From contig CALHOU010000025.1 of the NCBI GenBank assembly GCA_938035945.1, positions 1 through 56,295 on the forward strand: a stretch of 56,295 bases of DNA. The letters run 5' to 3'. This document shows positions 35,132 through 44,820 of this stretch, in pieces. This stretch comes from an uncultured Granulosicoccaceae bacterium (GTDB lineage: Bacteria > Pseudomonadota > Gammaproteobacteria > Granulosicoccales > Granulosicoccaceae). Below the pieces are notes generated by a model that ran no database searches, was not told the origin of the DNA, and saw only the letters and a list, made by a program, of their open reading frames with translations. Within the stretch, counting starts at the first letter, position 1. The number at the start of each line of letters is the position of its first letter. A program made the position numbers and the translations under genes.

Positions 35132-37635
35132 CACACATTCTGCTGCGATCGAGTTTGACGTTTTATCGTCAACACCCACTACAACTTCTATCCTCAATCA
35201 TTGGCATAGTGCTTGGCGTTTGCATTGTGACCGCCGTTTGGATTACCAATAGCAGTTCGAAACGCGCGTTTGCATTATCCACTGAAGCTTTATATGGCCG
35301 AACCACGCATCACATTGTTGGCGCGCAAGGCGTCGATCAAGCTTTCTATGCGCAACTGCGAAAACAATACCCCAACTTATTAATGAGCCCGGTTATTGAA
35401 GGCCATGTACTACTGGACAACGAAGTATTTTCATTAATTGGTATCGACCCTTTCGCTGAGAGTGCTTTTGCCCGCTTAACCAATCAAGCGGACACGAACA
35501 GCATTAACAATTTAGCTACAAACGGATTGGTCATGAGCGCTGAGTCCGCGCAACGACTTAACTTAAACGCAACCGACACCATCACCGTAAAAACGGCAAA
35601 CGATTTTATCGACGTGCCACTGATTGGCAAGCTTAACAGCGCCAACCCGGCTGCCAGATCAGGTTTGTTGGTTGGTGACATTAGCCTGGTTCAGAACATA
35701 CTCCAACGCGGCAGACACATCGATCGCATTGATATGATTTTAAATGACGAGCAAACCCTGCTTATACAAGAGGCCCTACCAACAACGCTTAAATTAAATA
35801 ACGCCGCCTCTCGCCATGAAACCATGCTAGCGATGACGCGGGGCTTTCAAATCAATTTAACCGCTATGAGTTTACTGTCCCTTTTAGTGGGTGCGTTTTT
35901 AATACACAACACCATGAGCTTTACCGTGCTCCAACGCCGAGAACTCTATGCGGTCAAACGCACACTGGGTATAAACAGTCGGTCCCTGTTTATCTCTATA
36001 TTGATTGAAGCTGTGCTAATCAGCTTAGTCGGTTCTATTATTGGCGTGCTGTTGGGCTTAAGCCTGTCCCAACAATTAATAAAACTAACCACACAAACCA
36101 TTAACGACCTGTATTTCGTATTGCACGTACAGCAAGTGTGGTTCACACCCGGCCTGTTCTTTGGTGGCATAGTGCTTGGCGTTGGCGCATCGGTAATTGC
36201 CGCCAGTTTAAGCGCAATGGATGCCGCGAAAACCAACCCTGTACAAGCGCAACAACGTTCAGCGACCGAGGCTCAAACGCGTAAAATATTACCGATGCTT
36301 GCGTACTTGGGTGTTGTGATTATGCTATTCGGATTAGCATTAGCCACAACACCCACGCAATCATTACTACTCGGCTTTATCTCTTTAATGCTGGTTATCG
36401 TAGGCTATGGCTTATTGATTCCAGTCATTAGTTTTCATGCATCGCGTTTACTTAAACAAAGCCTGGCCGGCATCAGCCCTATGCTATCCATGGCCGCCGG
36501 CAGTATCGAGCGCAACATAAGCCGAACCGGATTGGCCATAGCCGCATTAACCGTTGCCGTGTCTTCAACCTTTGGTGTTGATGTGATGATCGGTAGCTTT
36601 CGTAGCTCGGTGGATAACTGGCTTGGCGACACACTGCAAAGTGATGTGTATGTGTCGGTACCGGCAGCTGTCTCCACACGTGCCGACGGGGCTTTGGACA
36701 ATAGCGTACTCAACGCGATTAAACACAATGGCGATATCGCCTCAATCAGCACTGGACTCAAACTTAAAACGCGCACAGCACTTGGAGAGTTCGACACCTT
36801 GGCCTTGTCACCACACGAAAACAAGCCCATTGGGATAAACATACTCGATGATAATCGTGATGCAGTTTGGCAAAATTTCACGACCACAGAATCGGTTTTA
36901 ATCAGCGAACCGTTGGCCACTAAATACGGCTTAAAGTCGGGCAGCGCATTGAGCATCTTTACCGAGCTAAAAGGTGACGTGACTTTCTCGGTCGCCGGTA
37001 TTGTGCGTGACTACGCATCAAGCCACGGACAAATAACCATGCACCGGAGCACCCATAATCGCTATTGGAGTAACCGATCAGTGTCGTCGATTGGCATTTT
37101 ATTCAAGAACAATGTCAACGCGATTGATGCGAGCAATCGATTACGTGAACAAATTACCGGCACCAATCAAGCCTTGAGAATTCAGCAGAACAGTGAAATA
37201 CATGCGGACTCCTTAGCCGTGTTCGATCGAACGTTCGAAGTCACGCGCGTTCTTAGATGGTTAACTGTCGGTGTTGCATTCGTTGGTATTTTTAGCGCAT
37301 TGCTGGCATTGAATCTTGAACGCGCACGCGAGTTTGCCGTGCTTCGCGCAACCGGTTTTTCCCGACGACAACTGTTGGTTTTAATTAGCAGTCAAACCCT
37401 ATGGATGGGGGTATTGGCAGGCTGTTTAGCCATTCCTTTGGGCTGGGCTATGTCAGAAATTCTAATCCACATTATCAACGTGCGCTCCTTTGGCTGGAGC
37501 ATGCAAAGCTTTATTCCATCCGGCACCGTGCAATCAACGTTCGTACTCTCGTGTACCGCCGCACTGTTTGCCGGGCTTTATCCGGCTTGGCGATTAAGCC
37601 AATCAAAAATTGCGCGTCAGTTGCGTGATGAATAA
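35125..37635 (+). CDS. FtsX-like ABC permease (YbbP/MacB-type)
   Basis: The 836-residue permease begins with GTG. It has an N-terminal membrane helix, a long periplasmic region, and three helices with an FtsX-type segment (SLLVGAFLIHNTMSFTVLQR, then VLISLVGSIIGVLLGL). After further helices and a second periplasmic region comes a second FtsX segment (AFVGIFSALLALNLERAREF, LRATGFSRRQLL). Two FtsX domains and about ten helices fit the YbbP-like type. Such transporters move lipids, lipoproteins or peptides across or off the inner membrane. Substrate unknown. In E. coli, ybbAP adjoin tesA; here a TesA-like gene lies 7.5 kb away. Confidence 0.9.
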   Translation: MVTHILLRSSLTFYRQHPLQLLSSIIGIVLGVCIVTAVWITNSSSKRAFALSTEALYGRTTHHIVGAQGVDQAFYAQLRKQYPNLLMSPVIEGHVLLDNEVFSLIGIDPFAESAFARLTNQADTNSINNLATNGLVMSAESAQRLNLNATDTITVKTANDFIDVPLIGKLNSANPAARSGLLVGDISLVQNILQRGRHIDRIDMILNDEQTLLIQEALPTTLKLNNAASRHETMLAMTRGFQINLTAMSLLSLLVGAFLIHNTMSFTVLQRRELYAVKRTLGINSRSLFISILIEAVLISLVGSIIGVLLGLSLSQQLIKLTTQTINDLYFVLHVQQVWFTPGLFFGGIVLGVGASVIAASLSAMDAAKTNPVQAQQRSATEAQTRKILPMLAYLGVVIMLFGLALATTPTQSLLLGFISLMLVIVGYGLLIPVISFHASRLLKQSLAGISPMLSMAAGSIERNISRTGLAIAALTVAVSSTFGVDVMIGSFRSSVDNWLGDTLQSDVYVSVPAAVSTRADGALDNSVLNAIKHNGDIASISTGLKLKTRTALGEFDTLALSPHENKPIGINILDDNRDAVWQNFTTTESVLISEPLATKYGLKSGSALSIFTELKGDVTFSVAGIVRDYASSHGQITMHRSTHNRYWSNRSVSSIGILFKNNVNAIDASNRLREQITGTNQALRIQQNSEIHADSLAVFDRTFEVTRVLRWLTVGVAFVGIFSALLALNLERAREFAVLRATGFSRRQLLVLISSQTLWMGVLAGCLAIPLGWAMSEILIHIINVRSFGWSMQSFIPSGTVQSTFVLSCTAALFAGLYPAWRLSQSKIARQLRDE

Positions 37636-37678
37636 GTTAAGCGCTAACTTCATATCAGCTATTCATCCTGTGATGGCC

Positions 37679-38512
37679 TTAAGCCAGTGTGTTAATACAA
37701 TCATCCAACCAGCTCCAAGCGTCGCCAACTGAACTGTTCACGAGTACGTAAGCACGACGCGTAAAGACCGGTGCTTTAGTTAATGCGAACAACTCACCCT
37801 GCTCGATCATATTCGCTACCATGCGCTGAGGCAAGTAAGCACTGCCTTTGTTCTTTGACAAATACTCAATACCCAGAGCCGCTGTATTAAAACTGATGCG
37901 CGCGGTATCTGCATCACTGTAAGCGGCGGCGTGCTCACGACCAAACTCTTCCCCGGCTTCTACAAACACATAGCCCGGATCAAACTTAATCGGTGAGTTT
38001 TGTTCTGTCGATACAAGAATAAGCGTATCTTCAAAGCTTGCCACAATGCGTTGATGTTGATTGGTGTTCGGCCAATACGATATGACGATATCAACCAGGC
38101 CATCGTTTAACCATGTGCTTAGTTCGGATTGCCCGCCAACCGATACCGACAAAGCAATGTCGGGCACAGTGTTTCGCACAAACTCAAAAACCTGTTCGCC
38201 GAATTGATGCCAAAGGTCTGGATGACAACCTAAATTACACACCGAATTCAAACCATCGGGCAAGGCCGTTTCTTGCCGAGCCTGTCGCCAAAGATCGGAG
38301 ATGGTTGCCGCGTAGCGATGTAACTTCACTCCAGCTGCGGTTAAAGACGCGCCCGACTTTTGCCTACGCACCAGAGTTTGGCCAAGTTCAGTTTCCAAAG
38401 ACTTCAATCTGGCCGTCACGGTTGATTGGGTGACGTTCAGTTGCTCCGATGCACGCACTAAACTGCCGGTTTCGATGATGGCCAGGAAAGTACGCAGTTC
38501 GCTCAATTGCAT
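37679..38512 (-). CDS. LysR-type transcriptional regulator
   Basis: The 277-residue LysR regulator starts MQLSELRTFLAIIETGSLVR. The helix-turn-helix includes LNVTQSTVTARLKSLETELG, followed by a periplasmic-binding-protein-like effector domain. It lies divergent from the six-gene catabolic operon and is very likely its activator. The shared 134-base region holds a strong inverted repeat. The effector cannot be predicted, though it would be the operon's substrate or an intermediate. Confidence 0.92.
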   Translation of the reverse strand: MQLSELRTFLAIIETGSLVRASEQLNVTQSTVTARLKSLETELGQTLVRRQKSGASLTAAGVKLHRYAATISDLWRQARQETALPDGLNSVCNLGCHPDLWHQFGEQVFEFVRNTVPDIALSVSVGGQSELSTWLNDGLVDIVISYWPNTNQHQRIVASFEDTLILVSTEQNSPIKFDPGYVFVEAGEEFGREHAAAYSDADTARISFNTAALGIEYLSKNKGSAYLPQRMVANMIEQGELFALTKAPVFTRRAYVLVNSSVGDAWSWLDDCINTLA

Positions 38513-38533
38513 GCTCGCCTCAATTCAATGATT

Positions 38534-38567
38534 TCGAATATTAAGTACAATATTATTCAATATTCGA
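38534..38567. promoter_or_regulatory. Inverted repeat, probable LysR binding site
   Basis: TCGAATATT at 38534-38542 and AATATTCGA at 38559-38567 are perfect 9-bp arms with 16 bases between them. The AT-rich spacer repeats AATATT. It lies between the LysR gene and the aldehyde dehydrogenase gene, the classical place for autoregulation and activation. LysR boxes are usually tighter (T-N11-A), and this long arm pair could comprise both regulatory and activation half-sites. Confidence 0.55.
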
Positions 38568-38646
38568 CATTATCAATAAAGCATACTGTCAATGCAACCG
38601 CTGCGAATCGGCGCCGCGCTTCTATTCATAAACCAGTAATCAGCTT

Positions 38647-40122
38647 ATGGCCAACATACAAAACTATTCCATGCTCATCGACGGTAATTGGGTCGCAGCC
38701 GCCGACGGTGCAAGCTTCGAAAGCTTTGACCCTGCCACCGGGGACACTTGGGCCACCATACCAGCGGCAACCGAGGACGATGTTAACGCCGCCGTTGCAG
38801 CCGCAAGCCGAGCCCTGGACGGACCCTGGGGTCAGATGACACCAACCCAGCGCGGCAAGTGCTTGCACAAGCTGGGTGATTTACTCGCGCAAAATTCAGA
38901 ACACCTAGGCCGTATCGAAACTCAAGACACTGGCAAGATGTTTAAAGAAACCGCATGGCAAGCCACCTACATTGCTGAGTACTTACACTTCTTCGCAGGC
39001 GCTGCAGATAAAATCCATGGTGACACTTTGCCGATCGACAAACCCGACATGTTTGTCTTTACCGATCGCGAACCACTGGGTGTTATTGCAGCCGTTGTAC
39101 CTTGGAACTCGCAAATGTTTTTAAGTGCAACCAAGATTGGTCCGGCGCTCGCTGCAGGCAACACCATTGTGTTGAAAGCCTCTGAGCATGCATCAGCACC
39201 GTTGTTAGAGTTTGGCAAATTAGTTGAACAGGCAGGCATTCCCAATGGCGTGGTGAACATTATTACCGGTCACGGTGAGCCGTGCGGTCGCACACTGACA
39301 TCACATCCGGATGTAGCGCGCGTAGCTTTCACTGGCGGGCCAGAATCAGCTCGACACATCATTAGAAATTCAGCTGAAAATTTTGCCGAAGTCTCGCTCG
39401 AGCTTGGCGGTAAGTCACCGTTTATTGTGTTCGACGATGCCAATATAGAAAGTGCTGTTAACGGATCGGTTGCTGGAATTTTCGCCGCCACCGGTCAAAG
39501 TTGTGTGGCAGGTTCTCGTTTGTACTTACACAACACTATCGCCGATGAATTTCTTGAACGTATGGTGGGCATCGCCAAGAACATCCAAATTGGCGACCCA
39601 CAAGCCGACGAAACTGAAATGGGCCCGTTGTGCACACAAGGTCAGCTAGCACATATTGAAGCGCAAGTGGCCTTAGCCGAACAAGAGGGTGGAAAAATTT
39701 TATGCGGTGGTAGACGCGTAGAAGCGAAGGGCTTGTACTACGAGCCAACCATTGTGGAATGTCCAAAACAATCGATGAGTCTGGTCGACACTGAGCTGTT
39801 TGGGCCTGTGTTGGCTGTGCAACGCTTCGATACCGAAGATGAAGTTGTGGCACTGGCAAACGATACCAAGCATGGTTTGGCCGCCGGCATTTTTACGCGC
39901 GATAGCGCACGTTCGCTGCGTATGGCAAAGCGCGTTAAGGCAGGCATTATCTGGGTCAACACCTATCGCGTGATCTCACCCATTGCTGAATTTGGCGGTA
40001 TGAAGAACAGCGGCTACGGTCGTGAAGCCGGGATGCAGGCGGTCTATAACTACACGCGCCCTAAAACGGTATGGATGAACTTATCCGATGAACCTTTAGC
40101 TAATCCGTTCAGCCCACGCTAA
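38647..40122 (+). CDS. NAD(P)-dependent aldehyde dehydrogenase
   Basis: The 491-residue class 1/2 aldehyde dehydrogenase has cofactor segment IAAVVPWNSQMFLSATKIG, catalytic Glu in ELGGKSPFIVFDDANIE and catalytic Cys in GQSCVAGSRLYLH, then GPVLAVQRF near the end. All key residues are present. It is the first gene of a six-gene operon and would oxidise an aldehyde formed by the downstream monooxygenase, hydrolase or ThDP enzyme. The substrate is unknown. Confidence 0.93.
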   Translation: MANIQNYSMLIDGNWVAAADGASFESFDPATGDTWATIPAATEDDVNAAVAAASRALDGPWGQMTPTQRGKCLHKLGDLLAQNSEHLGRIETQDTGKMFKETAWQATYIAEYLHFFAGAADKIHGDTLPIDKPDMFVFTDREPLGVIAAVVPWNSQMFLSATKIGPALAAGNTIVLKASEHASAPLLEFGKLVEQAGIPNGVVNIITGHGEPCGRTLTSHPDVARVAFTGGPESARHIIRNSAENFAEVSLELGGKSPFIVFDDANIESAVNGSVAGIFAATGQSCVAGSRLYLHNTIADEFLERMVGIAKNIQIGDPQADETEMGPLCTQGQLAHIEAQVALAEQEGGKILCGGRRVEAKGLYYEPTIVECPKQSMSLVDTELFGPVLAVQRFDTEDEVVALANDTKHGLAAGIFTRDSARSLRMAKRVKAGIIWVNTYRVISPIAEFGGMKNSGYGREAGMQAVYNYTRPKTVWMNLSDEPLANPFSPR

Positions 40123-40173
40123 CGCCTGGCTTTGTATTAACCGTTCAACGCAAACGAACTAAGGCCCAACAAA

Positions 40174-41205
40174 ATGAAATTTCATATCGCAATAAACCTT
40201 GAGCGCATGGATGCCAATACAGATATGGCAAGCGTTCGCGACCATACTTTGGAAATGGTTCAAATGGCGGATGCGGCAGGGTTTGATATCGCCTGGGCAG
40301 CCGAACATCATGCGTTGGAAATGACGATTGCGCCAAATCCATTTCAACTGCTGACCTGGTGGGCAACGCATACAAAAAATATCCGACTCGGTTGCGGTGT
40401 CGCGAATGCGGCGTATTGGCATCCGATCAATATTGCAGGTGAAGCTGCCATGTTGGACTTACTCTCAAACGGTCGATTAGAAATGGGCTTAGGTTCAGGT
40501 GCCTATCAACGCGAATTTGATCGCATGAAACCCGGCCTACAACAACCTGACTCATGGAAGTACATGCAAGAGATGCTGCCACTGGTTCGAAAACTGTGGC
40601 AAGGCGACGTTGAGCATGACGGTGAGTATTGGCAATTTCCCAAATCAACGTCAGTGCCAAAGCCTGTGCAAAAAGAAGTGCCTATGTGGGTGGCTGCACG
40701 TTCACCAATTACCTTTGACTATGCCACAGCCAACGATTGCAATATCATGTGTTGGCCGTTAACACTGCCCATGAGTGAGGCGGAGAAGTACAAAGTGCAG
40801 CTTGATTCAGCCATTGAAAAAGCAGGCGGTTGGAATCGCAACTTTGCACTCATGCGCCACACATCGATTTACGAAACCGATGCTGATCGGCAAGCATCGA
40901 TAGATGCGATTCGTCATGTGCTTGGTAAGTTTGGCAACCTGATGATGAAAAAAGGCGATGTGATCAATGGTTTTACCGAGAACGTGCCTTTGCAAGAACT
41001 CGAAGGCAATGTGCGAGTTGAGCCTGGCATGCTGGAAGAAAACCTTTTATTTGGCGACCCGGACACCGCGATTGGTAAAATCAAACAATATGAAGCCATA
41101 GGTGTTGACGCTTTTATTTATTATGCCTCCATGGGCTTGGATAGGGACGTGCAAAAACGTTCTCTGCAATCTTTTATTAATAAAGTCATGCCGGCTTTTG
41201 CTTAA
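40174..41205 (+). CDS. LLM-class flavin-dependent monooxygenase
   Basis: The 343-residue TIM-barrel protein belongs to the luciferase-like monooxygenases. It has AADAAGFDIAWAAEHHAL, NIRLGCGVANAAYWHP, GRLEMGLGSGAYQREFDR and LFGDPDTAIGKIKQYEAIGVD, the flavin and substrate fingerprint. Such enzymes need reduced FMN from a partner reductase. No reductase gene is in this operon, so an external one would be used. Its operon mates imply oxidation of a small carbon compound. Confidence 0.92.
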   Translation: MKFHIAINLERMDANTDMASVRDHTLEMVQMADAAGFDIAWAAEHHALEMTIAPNPFQLLTWWATHTKNIRLGCGVANAAYWHPINIAGEAAMLDLLSNGRLEMGLGSGAYQREFDRMKPGLQQPDSWKYMQEMLPLVRKLWQGDVEHDGEYWQFPKSTSVPKPVQKEVPMWVAARSPITFDYATANDCNIMCWPLTLPMSEAEKYKVQLDSAIEKAGGWNRNFALMRHTSIYETDADRQASIDAIRHVLGKFGNLMMKKGDVINGFTENVPLQELEGNVRVEPGMLEENLLFGDPDTAIGKIKQYEAIGVDAFIYYASMGLDRDVQKRSLQSFINKVMPAFA

Positions 41206-41223
41206 AATTGGAATAATACTCAC

Positions 41224-41820
41224 ATGCCTACCGACATTCGTCGCACCATACTCAACATCCAAACCACCATTGAAGAAGGTGGTAAAACCGTCGACACGCC
41301 AACTAAGTTGGTATCGGCTATCGCCATTATTAAAAACCCCTGGTTTGGTCGAGGTTATGTTGAAGATCTAAAACCAGAGATTCGTGAAAACGGCCCTATC
41401 CTTGGCAAACTGCTCACCGATATGATTCTTGATGTGACTGGTGATGCCATTGAAGGATATGGCAAGGCATCGGTTGTAGGCATGGGTGGCGAGAATGAAC
41501 ATGGTCAAGCTTTGACGCACACATTGTGGTTTGGCAATCAATACCGTGAAGCGGTGGATGCAAAAACCTATTTGGTATTTGCCAACACGCGTGGCGCTGC
41601 TGGTACCTCCTTGGTTATTCCGTTAATGGATAAACACGACGGCGGCCGTCGCTCACATTATCAAACCATTCATTTAAGTGTGCCTGATGCACCGGCCGAA
41701 GATGAAATCATTATTGCCTTGGGCGCATCAGTTGGTGGTCATCCTAACCACCGCATTGGTAACCGCTATGAAGACCTAAAAGAAATGGGTCGCGATGTAG
41801 ATAACCCTGCCGGTGTCTGA
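41224..41820 (+). CDS. DUF1185 (amino acid synthesis family) protein
   Basis: The 198-residue protein shows TPTKLVSAIAIIKNPWFGRG, LTDMILDVTGDAIEGYGKA, GENEHGQALTHTLWFGNQYR and ALGASVGGHPNHRIGNRYED. These match PF06684 (DUF1185). The family name suggests amino acid synthesis, but activity is unproven; known structures resemble a cyclophilin-like fold. It lies 18 bases after the monooxygenase gene and overlaps the hydrolase gene by eight bases. I infer an auxiliary or isomerase-like step in the same pathway. Confidence 0.9.
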   Translation: MPTDIRRTILNIQTTIEEGGKTVDTPTKLVSAIAIIKNPWFGRGYVEDLKPEIRENGPILGKLLTDMILDVTGDAIEGYGKASVVGMGGENEHGQALTHTLWFGNQYREAVDAKTYLVFANTRGAAGTSLVIPLMDKHDGGRRSHYQTIHLSVPDAPAEDEIIIALGASVGGHPNHRIGNRYEDLKEMGRDVDNPAGV

Positions 41821-42622
41821 TACCACCTTAAGTGGTGTGTCCGCCGATGGGACCGCTTATGATTTGAGCGGCCCCGAAGGCGCGCCGGTTATTGCGTTAA
41901 TACACGGCCTTGGCTTGTGTCGCGAAATATGGAAAGAGCACATACCGCACTTTGCCAAACGCTATCGCGTTTTAAACTACGACCTTTACGGTCATGGTGA
42001 AAGCCAGCCACCGCCCAGCACCGCAAGCCTTAGCGTTTATTCTGATCAATTGGCATCCCTGCTTGAGTCGCTCTGCTTATCGAACGCAACGGTTATCGGA
42101 TTTTCCATAGGCGGCATGATTAATCGACGCTTTGCCTTAGATCACGCGCATCACTTAAATGCGCTGGTTATTTTAAATTCACCACACGATAGAGGTGAGC
42201 AAGCACAGGAACAAGTTGAGCAACGCGCCGCTAAAGTGCGCGAGCAAGGCGCGATGGCTACGCTTGAAGAGGCGTTGAAGCGATGGTTTACACCAGACTA
42301 TTTAAACAAGCTTGAAGGTATTCAACGTGTTCGCGATTGGCGCGAGCAAGTTGATGCAGACAGTTACGCGCAAGCTGCCTGGGTTCTCGCTAATGGGGTA
42401 CGCGAACTCATCAAACCCGAACCTGCCGTCGAAGCGCCGACTTTGGTCATGACCTGCGAGAACGACAGCGGCAGCACGCCTGCGATGAGCCATGCGATCG
42501 CCGCCGAAATTAAAAACGCGCAAATCATCATTGTGCCGAAGCTGCAACACCTTGGCTTGTTAGAACAGCCGGATGTATTTACCCAACCGATTTTAAAATT
42601 TTTAGACGAGCAGTTAACATGA
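41813..42622 (+). CDS. Alpha/beta hydrolase
   Basis: The 269-residue alpha/beta hydrolase has HGLGLCREIW near the oxyanion site, nucleophile elbow VIGFSIGGMI (Ser), Asp region VMTCENDSG and catalytic His in LQHLGLLEQP. It is of the 3-oxoadipate enol-lactonase type. It starts with GTG inside the DUF1185 gene and overlaps the ThDP gene by ATGA. It may hydrolyse an ester, lactone or thioester made by the monooxygenase. Confidence 0.9.
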   Translation: MSDTTLSGVSADGTAYDLSGPEGAPVIALIHGLGLCREIWKEHIPHFAKRYRVLNYDLYGHGESQPPPSTASLSVYSDQLASLLESLCLSNATVIGFSIGGMINRRFALDHAHHLNALVILNSPHDRGEQAQEQVEQRAAKVREQGAMATLEEALKRWFTPDYLNKLEGIQRVRDWREQVDADSYAQAAWVLANGVRELIKPEPAVEAPTLVMTCENDSGSTPAMSHAIAAEIKNAQIIIVPKLQHLGLLEQPDVFTQPILKFLDEQLT

Positions 42623-44307
42623 CAACACAAATGTCCGGTGGCGCTGCTGCCATCGCCGCACTTGAAGCTGAAGACACCAAACATGTTTTTGGATTAATTG
42701 GCTCTGCCACCATGGAGATGTTTGATGCACTTTATGACGCTCAGGGCATTACCTTTATTGGCGTGCACGATGAGCGCACAGGCACCCACATGGCCGATGG
42801 CTACGCACGCGCATCGGGCAAAGCAGGCGTTATTCTCGCCGGCCAAAACGGACCTGGTGCAACTAATTTAGTCACCGGCTTATCGCAAGCAAAAGCGGCA
42901 TTCTCTCCCGTGGTATCAATCGCTGGCGCTTTGTCGTCCGGGCATGTTTATCGCGACGCATTTCAGGAAGTTGATCAACAGTCTTTATTTACACCAGTCA
43001 CGAAAAAAACCTGGACCGCACCCTCGGTTGATCGCATACCCGAATTATTTCGTGAAGCATTCAGAACAGCGCTCTCGCCTCGACAAGGTCCTGTGCAGTT
43101 GAACTTACCGCGTGATGTGTTATCGGCACAACACGACTTCGAGCCAATGCAAACACCTTCACACTACCGCAATCAGTCACTACCCGCTGCCGGCGAAGAT
43201 CAAATAAAACAAGCAGCCAAACTGCTAAGTGCTGCAACGCAACCGGTGATCATTGGCGGCGGTGGTATAAAAAACACCGGGGCGCATGAAGCTGCACTGG
43301 CCTTAGCAAGTCAGTTGAATTGCCCCATCGTCACATCCCCAGGACACGGCGATGCAATACCGTTTGAACATAAACTCAATGCTGGACAGATGGGACCGCG
43401 TGGTAACCCGGTCGCATCGCGCCTGGTAAAAGAGGCCGATGTTATCCTGGCCTTAGGTACACGGCTTGGATTTAATTCTACGTTTTATACCTACGACAAT
43501 ATAAACAAAGACGCGAAAATCATTCAAATAGAGCTTGAGCCCACCGCCATTGGACGGTTTTTCCCAGTTGAACTTGGCATTTGGTCTGACGCCCCAACGG
43601 CTGCAAAACAATTGCGCGCCGCATTGATAAAGCTTGAGCATAAGCAACAAGCCGACGCCTGGACCCGTGCATTTCAAGCTGAGCGCGCAAGCTATTTGGC
43701 CAAACGTGACGACGATGCACTGATGACGCACCCTACTCAACCTTCAGGTTTGTTTAAGGCTTTGCGCAGCGTACTACCCAAAGATGCCGCAATCACTATG
43801 GACGCAGGCACATTGTGCCTACAAGCAACCGATGCGATGAACTATTGGACGCCGAAAAGTTTATTCACGCCGTTAGACTTCGGCCTGGTTGGTTTTTCCT
43901 ATGCCTGTGGCTTAGGCATTAAGCTGGCCATGCCCGAGCGACCGGTCGTGAGTTTAATGGGTGACGGTGGTTTTGGCATGACCTTGTCTGAGCTAAGCAC
44001 GGCGGTTGATCACAACATCAACACAGTCACCATTGTTATGAACAACCAATGTTGGGGTGCAGAGAAGGCCTATCAACGCGACTTTTTTAATGGTCGCTAT
44101 ATCGGCGCTGATGTGTCTAGCCCTCCATTTGACAAAGTCGCTGAGCTCTATGGTGCACACGGTTTTAGCGCCGATAATCTAAACGATGTTATTCCTGCCA
44201 TAGAAGCGGCATTGGCATGCAAAGGCCCAGCGGTTGTAAACGTGGCAGTGGACCCAGATGCCTTGTACAGTTTTCGTCGTGATAGTTTTAAACATCGTGG
44301 GGGTTAA
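42619..44307 (+). CDS. Thiamine-diphosphate-dependent enzyme (acetolactate-synthase-like)
   Basis: The 562-residue protein has the full three-domain ThDP plan. The catalytic Glu lies in HDERTGTHMADGYARASG, and QNGPGATN follows. A central domain with PVIIGGGG leads to the cofactor motif GDGGFGMTLSELSTAV through NNQCWG. The segment VFGLIGSATM and the QNGPG motif are also reminiscent of sulfoacetaldehyde acetyltransferase (Xsc), a distant likeness. It probably cleaves or forms a C-C bond by decarboxylation or acyl transfer. Substrate unknown. Confidence 0.9.
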   Translation: MTTQMSGGAAAIAALEAEDTKHVFGLIGSATMEMFDALYDAQGITFIGVHDERTGTHMADGYARASGKAGVILAGQNGPGATNLVTGLSQAKAAFSPVVSIAGALSSGHVYRDAFQEVDQQSLFTPVTKKTWTAPSVDRIPELFREAFRTALSPRQGPVQLNLPRDVLSAQHDFEPMQTPSHYRNQSLPAAGEDQIKQAAKLLSAATQPVIIGGGGIKNTGAHEAALALASQLNCPIVTSPGHGDAIPFEHKLNAGQMGPRGNPVASRLVKEADVILALGTRLGFNSTFYTYDNINKDAKIIQIELEPTAIGRFFPVELGIWSDAPTAAKQLRAALIKLEHKQQADAWTRAFQAERASYLAKRDDDALMTHPTQPSGLFKALRSVLPKDAAITMDAGTLCLQATDAMNYWTPKSLFTPLDFGLVGFSYACGLGIKLAMPERPVVSLMGDGGFGMTLSELSTAVDHNINTVTIVMNNQCWGAEKAYQRDFFNGRYIGADVSSPPFDKVAELYGAHGFSADNLNDVIPAIEAALACKGPAVVNVAVDPDALYSFRRDSFKHRGG

Positions 44308-44309
44308 AC

Positions 44310-44630
44310 ATGCTAACTAAATACGCATTTTTTACAGGCACGGTTAAGCCTGGCATGGAAGACGACATGCGTCGACACGTTGAATCAGTATTACAACCCT
44401 TATGGGAACAATTCCAACCTTCTGAACAAGTGCGTGTGCTTTATGGATTCGAACAAGAACCCAATGGCCCAACTATACCTCTAGCGTTAGCGGTCACTTA
44501 TCGTGATGAAACCGCAATGGCCCAAGCGATGGACAGTAAAGCACGTCACGATGCAAAAGCGTTGTTGCCAGAGTTTCAGTCACGTTTTTTTGATGATGTC
44601 ACGCTGTGGCATTACGTTTTTCAACACTGA
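44310..44630 (+). CDS. Small protein, possible dimeric alpha/beta barrel (EthD/ABM-like)
   Basis: The 106-residue protein begins two bases after the ThDP gene. It starts with a strand-like MLTKYAFFTGTVKPG, then an amphipathic helix and LALAVTYRDETAMAQAMDSK, and ends WHYVFQH. The strand-helix order and size suggest a dimeric ferredoxin-like fold such as EthD or antibiotic-biosynthesis monooxygenase, which often act in small-molecule catabolism. No catalytic residue is certain. It is the last gene of the operon before the terminator. Confidence 0.75.
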   Translation: MLTKYAFFTGTVKPGMEDDMRRHVESVLQPLWEQFQPSEQVRVLYGFEQEPNGPTIPLALAVTYRDETAMAQAMDSKARHDAKALLPEFQSRFFDDVTLWHYVFQH

Positions 44631-44820
44631 TTTTATGGTTCTGTAGCTTTATTACTCCAGCTTTTGTCCATTCACCGACCATGATAGTGGTCTGCGGCTT
44701 GCATGCTATTCGTGACATATAAGCACCTATCTGACCGGCGAATTGAAAACTATTTGCTGTTTTGTGAACTGGCTGACAACACGCGACTAGCGTGACGCTG
44801 GCAAGCATGGTGTTATAGGG

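Noticed and set aside
37629..37650. Small inverted repeat AGTTA-AGCGC-TAACT at the end of the ABC permease gene
   Set aside because: The stem is only five bp and there is no T tract, so it is not a convincing terminator.
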